A stretch of DNA of 5,798 nucleotides, from positions 1 to 5,798 of the forward strand of contig CALEIO010000153.1 in the NCBI GenBank assembly GCA_937875885.1, given 5' to 3'. This DNA comes from an uncultured Clostridia bacterium (lineage in GTDB: Bacteria > Bacillota > Clostridia > Oscillospirales > Acutalibacteraceae). The notes below the pieces were generated by a model that was given only the letters and a program-made list of their open reading frames with translations, had not been told where the DNA came from and searched no databases. Shown piece by piece: positions 1 through 5,798 of this stretch (its first letter is position 1; every line of letters begins with the position of its first letter). Both the position numbers and the translations under genes were made by a program.

Positions 1-1
1 T

Positions 2-2680
2 AAAAATATGCATTATAAATCTGAGCCCAATAAGCGCGACGGTAACGACTACGTGCTGTTCAACAAGAACAAGTCCACCCTGATCGCCTATCCCGCCAAC
101 AGCCGCGAGGTGCAGTACGACATCCCCGATTCTGTCACCATCGTCAGCGACTGGGCTTTCTGCGACAGTAAGAAGTTGAACCGTATCACCATGCCCGACT
201 CGGTCATCGAGATTGGTGAAGGTGCGTTCTGTAATGCAATTAACCTCCAGACGGTATATTGCTATGCTGTATATCCTCCTTTCATCAAGACTGACAACTA
301 CAATTCATCCTATGCCTTTGAGTTTGTCAAAGGTGCTACATTCCCTATGATTGTTGGCAATGCTGTTGCTGTGGGACTTTCAATTATTATTGTTTCCCTT
401 CTGAGTCGAGAAAAGTTTACCCGTAAAAAAGGCAGCGAACGCATAGCCAACACTTTTCAGAGGTGGCTTCTTCTGTGCATCGTTGTTGCCTATCTTATTA
501 CAAGTGCATTCACTTTCATTCTGCAAAACGGAATGGTAAGGATTGAAACACAGGAAGTTTTCACTACTGCAATAAACGATGTTGAATCTGATATTAAAGG
601 GAAATCTGATGCAGAGCTTCTGGGGATTGCAGAGAGTGTAAGGGAAGAGTACGAAAATAACAAGAATATTTCTTTATATTCACTGGCAGAGAAATATGAC
701 ATTAAAGAAATCAATGTAGTTGACTCAAACGGTCTGATTACCGACTCAACAGAAGCAGATGTTATCGGTAATTACGATATGAACAGCAAGGCACAGTCAA
801 AGGCGTTTGTGGATACTCTTAAAACACAGGATTCCTTTGTGCAGGAGTATTGCCCCCGTGGAAAAGACGAATCTGTCTGGAGAAAATACGCAGCCATCAA
901 TCTGGAAGACGGCGGGTTTATTCAGGTGGGTTATGATGCCGAGCAGTTTCATCAGATGCTAAATGGATTTGTAGTTGACGTTACCAAGAATCGTCACGTA
1001 GGCACAGGCGGTTTTGTTGCTGTTTGTGATGACAAGCTCTCTATGGTAATCGATAACGATTATGCAGGTCTGCACATTTCTTCAATAGGTATTGATCCTC
1101 CTGCTGAAATGGAGAAGGGCAGTACTGCCACAGAGCTTTATTATGCAGATATTATCGATGGCAAAACGGAGTACAGCGAAAAATATATGTATGTTTTCAA
1201 GTTTGTAGAAGGCTACTGTATTATTGCCGCTATGCCCGAAGATGAAGCTATGTTTATGAGGGATGCATCCCTTTATACCAGTATCTTTATGCAGGTACTC
1301 ATCTTTGCCGCTTTGTTTGTGTTTATATACAGACTTATAAAGAAAATCATTATCAACAACCTTAAGAAAATCAACGATACTCTGGGTCGTATAACCGAGG
1401 GTGACCTGAATGTAACAGTTGATGTTCGTTCAAACGAGGAATTTTCTTCTTTGTCTGATGACATCAATTCAACAGTTTCTACCCTTAAAAGATATATAGA
1501 AGAAGCTGCAGCCCGTATTGACAAAGAGCTGGAATATGCAAAGCAGATTCAGCTTTCGGCTTTGCCCACAAACTTCCACGAAGGCGAAGACTTCAGCATA
1601 TATGCACAGATGATTGCCGCAAAGGAAGTTGGCGGAGATTTTTATGATTTCTATAAGATCAGCGATACATCGGTGGCATTCCTTGTGGCTGATGTTTCGG
1701 GCAAGGGAATCCCTGCGGCTATGTTTATGATGAGAGCCAAGACCATTATTAAGAGCTTGGCTGAAAATGGTATGGAAGTAAGCGATGTTTTTACAAAGAC
1801 AAACGAAAAGCTTTGCAAAAACAATGAATCAGGTATGTTTGTTACCGCTTGGATGGGTATTCTGGATTTAACAACCGGAGTGGTACAGTTTGCCAATGCA
1901 GGTCATAATCCTCCTCTGCTGAAATGTGCAGACGGCTCTTTTGAATATCTCAAGACCCGACCCGGATTTGTACTTGGAGGTATGGAGGAAGTGCGATATC
2001 GCACAGGTGAAATTACCCTTAATCCCGGGGACAGATTGTTCCTTTATACCGACGGTGTAACAGAAGCAACAAATGCAGACAACAAGCTTTACGGCGAAGA
2101 AAATCTTGTATGCTTTATGAATCGGAATGCTTCTGTGAATGCAACTACACTCTTGACTGAACTCAAAAATAATATCGATGAATTTGTGGGCGAAGCACCG
2201 CAGTTTGATGATATTACAATGCTTATGTTTGACTATAAACCTCAAAACAGAGGTGTGCGCGTGATGAACAGAACATTCCCTGCAAAAACAGAGGCACTAT
2301 CCGATGTGCTGGGATTTGTGGAGGAAACTCTTGAAAATGCAGGATGTCCTGCCAAAATCTCTACAGCAATTTGTGTAGCGATTGAAGAGGTGTTCGTTAA
2401 TATTGCTCACTATGCTTATCCTGACGGTGAAGGAGATGTGACTCTGCAAATCGGTATAAACGAAGATTGTGGTGATGTTACATTCCGCATTACAGACAAA
2501 GGTATTCCTTTTGACCCGCTTAAGAAACCTGATCCCGACACCACGCTCTCTGCGGAGGAACGTGAAATCGGAGGCCTTGGTATTTTCATTGCAAAGAAGA
2601 CAATGAATTCGTTGGGTTATGCCTATGAGAAGGGCGAGAATATTCTGACTATGACGAAAAACATAAAGGAGAATCACTGA
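2..2680 (+). CDS. LRR-dCache-HAMP-PP2C (SpoIIE/RsbU)-HATPase membrane sensor, probably 5' partial
   Basis: Likely membrane-bound switch that dephosphorylates, and may also phosphorylate, STAS proteins. Residues are numbered from the first Met, at base 8. Residues 15-93 hold BspA-type LRR_5 repeats, with two 23-residue units starting IPDSVT (39) and MPDSVI (62). Hydrophobic helices lie at about 112-132, 152-172 and 426-444. Residues 173-424 look like a dCache domain (INVVDSNG at 235, GTGGFVAV at 332). HAMP spans about 440-495, then the linker AKQIQLSALP. The PP2C/SpoIIE domain keeps its metal-binding Asp residues: D544 (VGGDFYD), D562 (ADVSGKG), D682 (YTDGVTEA) and D735 (FDDIT). The C-terminal RsbW-like HATPase has an N box with E794 and N798, D830 (DKGIPF) and GGLGIF at 855. 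No stop or ribosome binding site precedes Met1, and the upstream codons fit the repeat, so the true start is probably outside the window. The LRR part differs sharply in codon use. Catalytic domains are certain; the target is inferred. Confidence 0.93.
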   Translation, partial: KNMHYKSEPNKRDGNDYVLFNKNKSTLIAYPANSREVQYDIPDSVTIVSDWAFCDSKKLNRITMPDSVIEIGEGAFCNAINLQTVYCYAVYPPFIKTDNYNSSYAFEFVKGATFPMIVGNAVAVGLSIIIVSLLSREKFTRKKGSERIANTFQRWLLLCIVVAYLITSAFTFILQNGMVRIETQEVFTTAINDVESDIKGKSDAELLGIAESVREEYENNKNISLYSLAEKYDIKEINVVDSNGLITDSTEADVIGNYDMNSKAQSKAFVDTLKTQDSFVQEYCPRGKDESVWRKYAAINLEDGGFIQVGYDAEQFHQMLNGFVVDVTKNRHVGTGGFVAVCDDKLSMVIDNDYAGLHISSIGIDPPAEMEKGSTATELYYADIIDGKTEYSEKYMYVFKFVEGYCIIAAMPEDEAMFMRDASLYTSIFMQVLIFAALFVFIYRLIKKIIINNLKKINDTLGRITEGDLNVTVDVRSNEEFSSLSDDINSTVSTLKRYIEEAAARIDKELEYAKQIQLSALPTNFHEGEDFSIYAQMIAAKEVGGDFYDFYKISDTSVAFLVADVSGKGIPAAMFMMRAKTIIKSLAENGMEVSDVFTKTNEKLCKNNESGMFVTAWMGILDLTTGVVQFANAGHNPPLLKCADGSFEYLKTRPGFVLGGMEEVRYRTGEITLNPGDRLFLYTDGVTEATNADNKLYGEENLVCFMNRNASVNATTLLTELKNNIDEFVGEAPQFDDITMLMFDYKPQNRGVRVMNRTFPAKTEALSDVLGFVEETLENAGCPAKISTAICVAIEEVFVNIAHYAYPDGEGDVTLQIGINEDCGDVTFRITDKGIPFDPLKKPDPDTTLSAEEREIGGLGIFIAKKTMNSLGYAYEKGENILTMTKNIKENH
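2665..2671 (+). promoter_or_regulatory. Ribosome binding site of the stand-alone STAS gene
   Basis: AAAGGAG lies ten bases before the ATG at 2682, inside the last codons of the upstream phosphatase gene. It fixes the STAS start and allows strong initiation even though the two genes are only one base apart. Confidence 0.8.
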
Positions 2681-2681
2681 T

Positions 2682-2978
2682 ATGACTATTGAAATCAAGC
2701 GAAATGGTGACGAAACCGTTCTCGCAGTTGCAGGAAGACTTGATACCATCACAGCTCCTGCCCTTGATAAAACAATCAACGAGGATTTAGGGGACACAAA
2801 AAATCTTGTTCTCGACTTGAACGGCGTAGAGTATATCTCCAGCGCAGGACTTCGTGTTCTTCTCAGTGCACAGAAGAAGATGCAGAAGATTGGCTCTATG
2901 AAGGTAACAAATGTCTGCGAAGACGTTATGGAAGTTTTAGAAATGACCGGCTTTGCCGATATATTGGTGATTGAGTGA
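2682..2978 (+). CDS. STAS-domain anti-sigma-factor antagonist (RsbV/SpoIIAA-like)
   Basis: A 98-residue single-domain STAS protein, the normal length for RsbV/SpoIIAA. In that family the unphosphorylated form binds and sequesters an RsbW-type kinase; the kinase phosphorylates a conserved serine and a PP2C phosphatase removes the phosphate. Visible marks are the strand pattern TVLAVAGRLDTITAPAL near the N terminus, the core LVLDLNGVEYISSAGLRVLL (42-61) and the ending EVLEMTGFADIL. By alignment with SpoIIAA Ser58 (DSSGL), the acceptor is S54 in YISSAGL, with Ala at the following position. The gene begins one base after the phosphatase/HATPase gene, which makes that protein the obvious candidate both to phosphorylate and to dephosphorylate it. 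Its stop codon overlaps the next gene's ATG. It shares the motif EYISSAGLR exactly with the STAS domain encoded at 3549. The family call is firm; the partner is inferred from position. Confidence 0.93.
   Translation: MTIEIKRNGDETVLAVAGRLDTITAPALDKTINEDLGDTKNLVLDLNGVEYISSAGLRVLLSAQKKMQKIGSMKVTNVCEDVMEVLEMTGFADILVIE
2966..2971 (+). promoter_or_regulatory. Ribosome binding site GGTGAT deciding the start of the HD hydrolase gene
   Basis: GGTGAT matches the 3' part of the extended Shine-Dalgarno sequence (AGGAGGTGATC) and ends six bases before the ATG at 2978. That spacing favours ATG 2978 over the GTG at 2975. The arrangement TGATG, where the STAS stop overlaps this start by one base, suggests translational coupling. 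Confidence 0.5.
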
Positions 2979-3544
2979 TGGAACTTGTAAGCGAGGCAAT
3001 CGCATTCGCAGTAAAAGCTCACGACGGAATGCGACGCAAAAACAGTGAGACTCCCTATATTCTCCATCCTATGGAGGCAGCAGTAATTGTAGGCAGTATG
3101 TCTGACGACCAGAATCTGCTTGCTGCAGCAGCTTTGCACGATGTTGTAGAGGATGCAGAAATTACATTAGAGGAAATTGAAGAAAAATTCGGCTCACGTG
3201 TGCGCGAGTTGGTAGAGTCTGAAACAGAAGACAAACGTGCAGATTTACCCCCTGCAGACACCTGGAGAATCCGCAAGGAAGAATCCCTTGAAGACCTTAA
3301 AAACACAGACGATATTGGTGTGCTTATGGTGTGGCTGGGAGATAAACTTGCCAATATGCGTTCAATCTACCGCGAATTCAAGGTAGAGGGAGAGGCTATG
3401 TGGCAGAGATTCAATCAGAAAGATGTAGCGCAGCAGGCCTGGTACTACTGCACTATTGCCGAGTTGACAAATCGTTTGTCCGATACTTCTGCCTGGCGCG
3501 AGTACAAAGCACTTACAGAGCTTGTGTTTGGAAAAGGAGAATAA
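2978..3544 (+). CDS. Small HD hydrolase, MESH1/SpoT-like (p)ppGpp hydrolase family
   Basis: A 188-residue stand-alone HD-domain protein, close in size to MESH1-type small alarmone hydrolases (about 180 residues), with no synthetase, TGS or ACT region. The family removes the 3'-pyrophosphate of (p)ppGpp using Mn2+. Expected residues, by comparison with the Rel hydrolase domain, are all visible: AHDGMRRKNSETPYILHP at 14-31 with metal ligand H30, LHDVVED at 53-59 with H54, D55, E58 and D59, and DKLANMR at 122-128 with D122 and N126. An active hydrolase is therefore plausible; the substrate could be (p)ppGpp or a related nucleotide. I prefer ATG 2978 to GTG 2975 because of the ribosome binding site spacing and the one-base overlap with the STAS stop. 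The gene sits between two STAS genes, four bases before the second, so its activity or abundance may be tied to the partner switch. No transmembrane segment is seen, so it should be cytoplasmic. Confidence 0.88.
   Translation: MELVSEAIAFAVKAHDGMRRKNSETPYILHPMEAAVIVGSMSDDQNLLAAAALHDVVEDAEITLEEIEEKFGSRVRELVESETEDKRADLPPADTWRIRKEESLEDLKNTDDIGVLMVWLGDKLANMRSIYREFKVEGEAMWQRFNQKDVAQQAWYYCTIAELTNRLSDTSAWREYKALTELVFGKGE
3534..3539 (+). promoter_or_regulatory. Ribosome binding site AAGGAG deciding the start of the STAS-APH gene
   Basis: AAGGAG ends nine bases before the ATG at 3549. The reading frame is open further back to an ATG at 3522, but that one has no comparable site and would overlap the HD gene by 23 bases. 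The STAS domain also begins normally at 3549 (MDITHRIDKD). Confidence 0.82.
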
Positions 3545-3548
3545 ACAA

Positions 3549-4721
3549 ATGGATATTACACATCGCATAGACAAAGATATCCTGTATATCGATATTGTGG
3601 GCAGAATTGATGCTTCCAACTCTGCAGAAGCAGACGAGAAGATTTCTGCTGTCAGAAAAGAAAACCCCGGCAAGCACGTGGTTATCGATGCAGACAAGCT
3701 GGAGTATATCTCATCTGCAGGTCTGCGTATGATTCTTAAACTCAGAAAAGAAGAGCCCAAGCTTGCTATCATCAATGTTGCTGCTGATGTTTATGAGATT
3801 TTTGATATGACAGGTTTTACCGATATGGTAACAATTGAAAAAGCATATCAGCGAATGAGTGTTGAGGGTTGCGAGTTTATTGCAAAGGGTGCTAATGGTG
3901 CTGTTTATCGTTACGATGACGAAACCATCCTGAAAACATATTTTGCAAAGGATGCTTTGCCCGAAATCAAGCAGGAGCGTGAAAATGCAAGACGCGCTTT
4001 TGTGCTGGGTGTCAACACAGCAATCCCTTACGGTATTGTACGTGTAGGGGATGGCTACGGTACAGTTACAGAGCTTCTTAACGCTACAAGTGTAACCAAA
4101 CTTATCCGCAATAATCCCGAGGATTTATCTGAAGCAGCTAAATATTTCGTTGATATGATCAGAAGTATCCACGAAATTGATGTGGAGGATGGTGCAGTTC
4201 CCGATATGAAAGAAACTGCACTTGAGTGGGCAGATTTTGTTTCCGGTCACCTTTCAGAGAATGCAGGCAAAAAACTTTGTACTCTGATTGAAAATCTTCC
4301 CAAGAGAAATTCCCTGCTTCACGGAGATTACCACTCCAATAATGTTATGGTGCAGAATGGTGAACCTTTGCTCATTGATATGGATACCCTTTGTATGGGA
4401 CATCCTGTGTTTGAGCTTGCTTCAATATTCAATGCGTTTGTAGGTTTTGGCGAGCTTAAGCCCACTGATGTGGAAGAGTTCTTTGGCTTTTCCTATGAAA
4501 CAGCAGGAAAGTTCTGGGATGAATCTCTCAAAATGTATCTTGGTACAGAGGATGAAGAGGTTTGCCGCAGCGTTGCAGAAAAAGCAAGGGTTATCGGCTA
4601 TGTAAGAATGCTTCGCCGTGCAATCCGTCGTCCTGCAGACCCTGACAGTCCTGCTAAAATCAAGAGATATTCAGAAATGCTACAGATGTTGCTTGAAAGA
4701 GTAGAAACATTGGATTTTTAA
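3549..4721 (+). CDS. STAS domain fused to APH-fold phosphotransferase (kinase)
   Basis: A 390-residue two-domain cytoplasmic protein. Residues 1-97 form a STAS domain (YIDIVGRIDASNSAEA near the start; core EYISSAGLRMILKL at 52-65) with predicted acceptor S56. Residues 104-390 have the aminoglycoside phosphotransferase/choline-kinase fold: a glycine-rich loop AKGANGAVYRY (112-122), candidate ATP lysine K129 (ILKTY), catalytic loop HGDYHSNN with D260 and N265, and metal-binding D277 in LIDMDTLCMGHP. The nucleotide-binding and catalytic residues look intact, so this should be an active kinase; the substrate cannot be told. From memory it resembles the TIGR02172 paralogous family of putative phosphotransferases, which would need a profile search. 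The gene starts four bases after the HD hydrolase gene. A likely reading is that phosphorylation of the STAS part, by the sensor's HATPase, gates the kinase. Nothing suggests antibiotic resistance. Confidence 0.9.
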   Translation: MDITHRIDKDILYIDIVGRIDASNSAEADEKISAVRKENPGKHVVIDADKLEYISSAGLRMILKLRKEEPKLAIINVAADVYEIFDMTGFTDMVTIEKAYQRMSVEGCEFIAKGANGAVYRYDDETILKTYFAKDALPEIKQERENARRAFVLGVNTAIPYGIVRVGDGYGTVTELLNATSVTKLIRNNPEDLSEAAKYFVDMIRSIHEIDVEDGAVPDMKETALEWADFVSGHLSENAGKKLCTLIENLPKRNSLLHGDYHSNNVMVQNGEPLLIDMDTLCMGHPVFELASIFNAFVGFGELKPTDVEEFFGFSYETAGKFWDESLKMYLGTEDEEVCRSVAEKARVIGYVRMLRRAIRRPADPDSPAKIKRYSEMLQMLLERVETLDF

Positions 4722-4759
4722 TAATATATGCATAAATTTGCAAAGAGAGGAATCAGGTT
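4722..4759 (+). promoter_or_regulatory. Short AT-rich spacer with ribosome binding site for the last gene
   Basis: The 38-base gap contains GAGAGGA (4745-4751), eight bases before the ATG at 4760. I see no convincing -35/-10 pair and no hairpin terminator in it, so read-through from the upstream genes is the simplest view. Confidence 0.55.
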
Positions 4760-5653
4760 ATGAAAACCAATAAATTATTAATCATTATTCTTGCTGTTAC
4801 GATTGCGGCAATGGCAGTATGTTCTGTTGCACTCAGTATAGCTCTGAAACCTACAGTTACCGAAGGTGAATTTCCTTTCTCTGTTACATATGAACTGGAT
4901 GGGGAAGTAGTAACCATTAATGATGTTTGTGTTGCTTACTATGATGGAAACGATGGCTATGCTAACACAAAAGAGCGTGTTTATGTTGGCAAAATCGGTG
5001 ATATGGAAGAAAATAACAGCGTTTATTTCCTTAGAGAGCAGGATGGATACGGAAGCCTGGAATTGCATCTGAATCTTTATGCAGATTACCTTATGGGTGA
5101 CCCAGAGTATGATTATTTTGATGATGAAGCTTTTGAACCCGAGATTATTTATTTTGATTCAGAGGGTCAGGGATACACAGACGAAGAGACTCTGGCAGCG
5201 CAGGGAGTAAAACTCATAAGCTGGGAATACCCCACACCCATTGAAAACACTCTTGTTTTCTCACATATTTCTATATTCAGCGGCGTAGTTGTAGTTCCCA
5301 CACTCCTTATTGGTTTGGTGGCTTTGGTTGTAACAATGATTTTTGTTAAAAAGGACAGCGACTATGTACGTAAGCCTGTTGATATCCTTTCAACAGTGTT
5401 AAACTTCCTGATTTGTTTCATTCCGCTGCCCTTCTTCACTGTTGCGTCTGTATTAATGGACATTACAGATATCAATGAAGATCTTCTGTCACAGATGTTT
5501 TACTTTGTTCCCGCACTTACAATTCTTGGTATTGTAGCTTCTGTGGGTCTGCGCCGTAAGGGCAAAAAGATCAGCTCTCTGTTGGTTCAGTTTGCAGGTC
5601 CTGTTGCATTTGCAGTGATATATATCCTATTTGGTGTTATGGAGTTGCTGTAA
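4760..5653 (+). CDS. Unrecognised five-helix membrane protein with acidic ectodomain
   Basis: A 297-residue protein whose family I cannot name. Residues 6-29 form a hydrophobic N-terminal helix that could be a signal anchor. Residues 30-165 are a hydrophilic, strongly acidic domain rich in Asp, Glu and Tyr (DYLMGDPEYDYFDDEAFEPE at 109-128). Four further helices lie at about 172-196, 207-232, 245-264 and 271-293. The charge pattern (KKDSDYVRK at 197-205 and RRKGKK at 265-270 inside; MDITDINEDL at 233-242 outside) gives a consistent topology with the N terminus in the cytoplasm and the acidic domain outside. A good ribosome binding site precedes the ATG. It follows the STAS-kinase gene by 38 bases on the same strand, so it may belong to the operon as a membrane output or accessory part, or may simply be a neighbour. 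No enzyme motif was seen. Confidence 0.85.
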   Translation: MKTNKLLIIILAVTIAAMAVCSVALSIALKPTVTEGEFPFSVTYELDGEVVTINDVCVAYYDGNDGYANTKERVYVGKIGDMEENNSVYFLREQDGYGSLELHLNLYADYLMGDPEYDYFDDEAFEPEIIYFDSEGQGYTDEETLAAQGVKLISWEYPTPIENTLVFSHISIFSGVVVVPTLLIGLVALVVTMIFVKKDSDYVRKPVDILSTVLNFLICFIPLPFFTVASVLMDITDINEDLLSQMFYFVPALTILGIVASVGLRRKGKKISSLLVQFAGPVAFAVIYILFGVMELL

Positions 5654-5675
5654 AATCAGTGTACCTTTAAGCTGA

Positions 5676-5705
5676 TTCTTGTTGATTCACAAGAACTTTT
5701 ATTTT
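5676..5705 (+). terminator. Weak hairpin followed by T-rich tract
   Basis: TTCTTGT (5676-5682) pairs with ACAAGAA (5689-5695), a seven-base-pair AT-rich stem with a six-base loop, followed by CTTTTATTTT. It begins 23 bases after the last stop codon. The position suits an intrinsic terminator, but the stem is weak, and an overlapping AATCAG/CTGATT pairing (5654-5659 with 5672-5677) could compete with it. Confidence 0.45.
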
Positions 5706-5763
5706 GGAGTGCACTATAATTATTTTGCATAAAAGAGAGTATTTATTCTTTTTACAGAATAAG

Positions 5764-5798
5764 AAACTCCGCGTGACCTTATGGCTGCGCGGAGTTTT
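5764..5798 (+). terminator. Strong rho-independent terminator at the window edge
   Basis: AAACTCCGCG (5764-5773) pairs perfectly with CGCGGAGTTT (5788-5797), a ten-base-pair GC-rich stem around a 14-base loop. The right arm ends in TTTT and the T tract may continue past the window. It lies 110 bases after the last gene and would stop transcription that escapes the weaker upstream hairpin. The A-rich left flank means it could also act, less well, on transcription from the other side. Confidence 0.85.

Noticed and set aside
1868..2245. Minus-strand open frame of 125 codons opposite the PP2C domain
   Set aside because: It is Cys- and His-rich by reverse reading of conserved PP2C codons, with no domain and no start signal.
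1520..2250. True sporulation SpoIIE
   Set aside because: SpoIIE has a ten-helix N-terminal membrane region. This protein has dCache, HAMP and LRR parts instead, and no spoIIA-type genes lie nearby; only the phosphatase domain is shared.
2297..3139. Long open frame on the minus strand (about 280 codons)
   Set aside because: It lies opposite the HATPase, STAS and HD genes, which have clear domains and motifs. Its translation shows no recognisable domain and no ribosome binding site was seen; it is a shadow of the real genes.
3522..3548. Earlier ATG for the STAS-APH gene
   Set aside because: It lacks a ribosome binding site, would overlap the HD gene, and adds nine residues outside the STAS fold. 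The ATG at 3549 has AAGGAG at good spacing.
3362..3775. Minus-strand open frame of 137 codons across the HD/STAS-APH junction
   Set aside because: It overlaps two well-supported genes and spans their ribosome binding site; the translation is low-complexity Ser/Leu/Ile.
3850..4721. Aminoglycoside resistance gene
   Set aside because: Only the fold and catalytic loop match APH enzymes. The STAS fusion and operon context point to signalling, and no resistance or mobile-element context is present.
4727..4734. Palindrome TATGCATA in the spacer before the last gene, as an operator
   Set aside because: It is a single short palindrome in AT-rich DNA, expected by chance, with no second copy arranged as a repeat.
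1..5798. CRISPR arrays, tRNA or rRNA genes, insertion sequences, attachment sites
   Set aside because: No spaced direct repeats, cloverleaf, rRNA-like tract, transposase motif or terminal inverted repeats were seen on either strand.

Overview
The window looks like chromosomal DNA from an anaerobic clostridial bacterium of the gut or rumen type (Bacillota). The grounds are a moderate to low GC content with A/T-ending codons, strong AAGGAG ribosome binding sites, tightly packed same-strand genes, and RsbU/RsbV/RsbW-type signalling domains. This placement is an inference from style and domain content; there is no rRNA or other marker gene here.

Layout, all on the + strand. Positions 2-2680 hold a large membrane sensor with these parts in order: BspA-type leucine-rich repeats, two membrane helices, a dCache-like extracytoplasmic domain, a third helix, HAMP, a PP2C/SpoIIE phosphatase and a RsbW-like HATPase. 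Its reading frame is open at the left edge, so it is probably cut there. Positions 2682-2978 hold a stand-alone STAS anti-sigma-factor-antagonist protein. Positions 2978-3544 hold a small HD hydrolase of the MESH1/SpoT type with every expected catalytic residue. Positions 3549-4721 hold a STAS domain fused to an aminoglycoside-phosphotransferase-fold kinase. Positions 4760-5653 hold an unrecognised five-helix membrane protein with an acidic ectodomain. The first four genes are separated by 1, -1 and 4 bases and are almost certainly co-transcribed; the fifth follows after 38 bases. Positions 5654-5798 are non-coding and hold one weak and one strong hairpin terminator.

Working model (inference). 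An outside signal read by the dCache and/or LRR region sets the balance between phosphatase and kinase activities carried on one polypeptide. These would set the phosphorylation of a serine in an identical YISSAGLR motif in the two STAS domains encoded downstream. The outputs nearest to hand are unusual: an alarmone-hydrolase-like enzyme and a small-molecule- or protein-kinase fold, with no sigma factor and no separate anti-sigma factor in the window. This would be a partner-switching module linked to (p)ppGpp-type metabolism and to an APH-fold kinase. Each family is known, but I cannot name a characterised system with this combination.

The main caution concerns the first ~230 bases. They encode the LRR part with about 83% G/C at third codon positions, against about 36% in the next 69 codons (hand count). 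This marks either a domain acquired by transfer or a chimeric assembly join.
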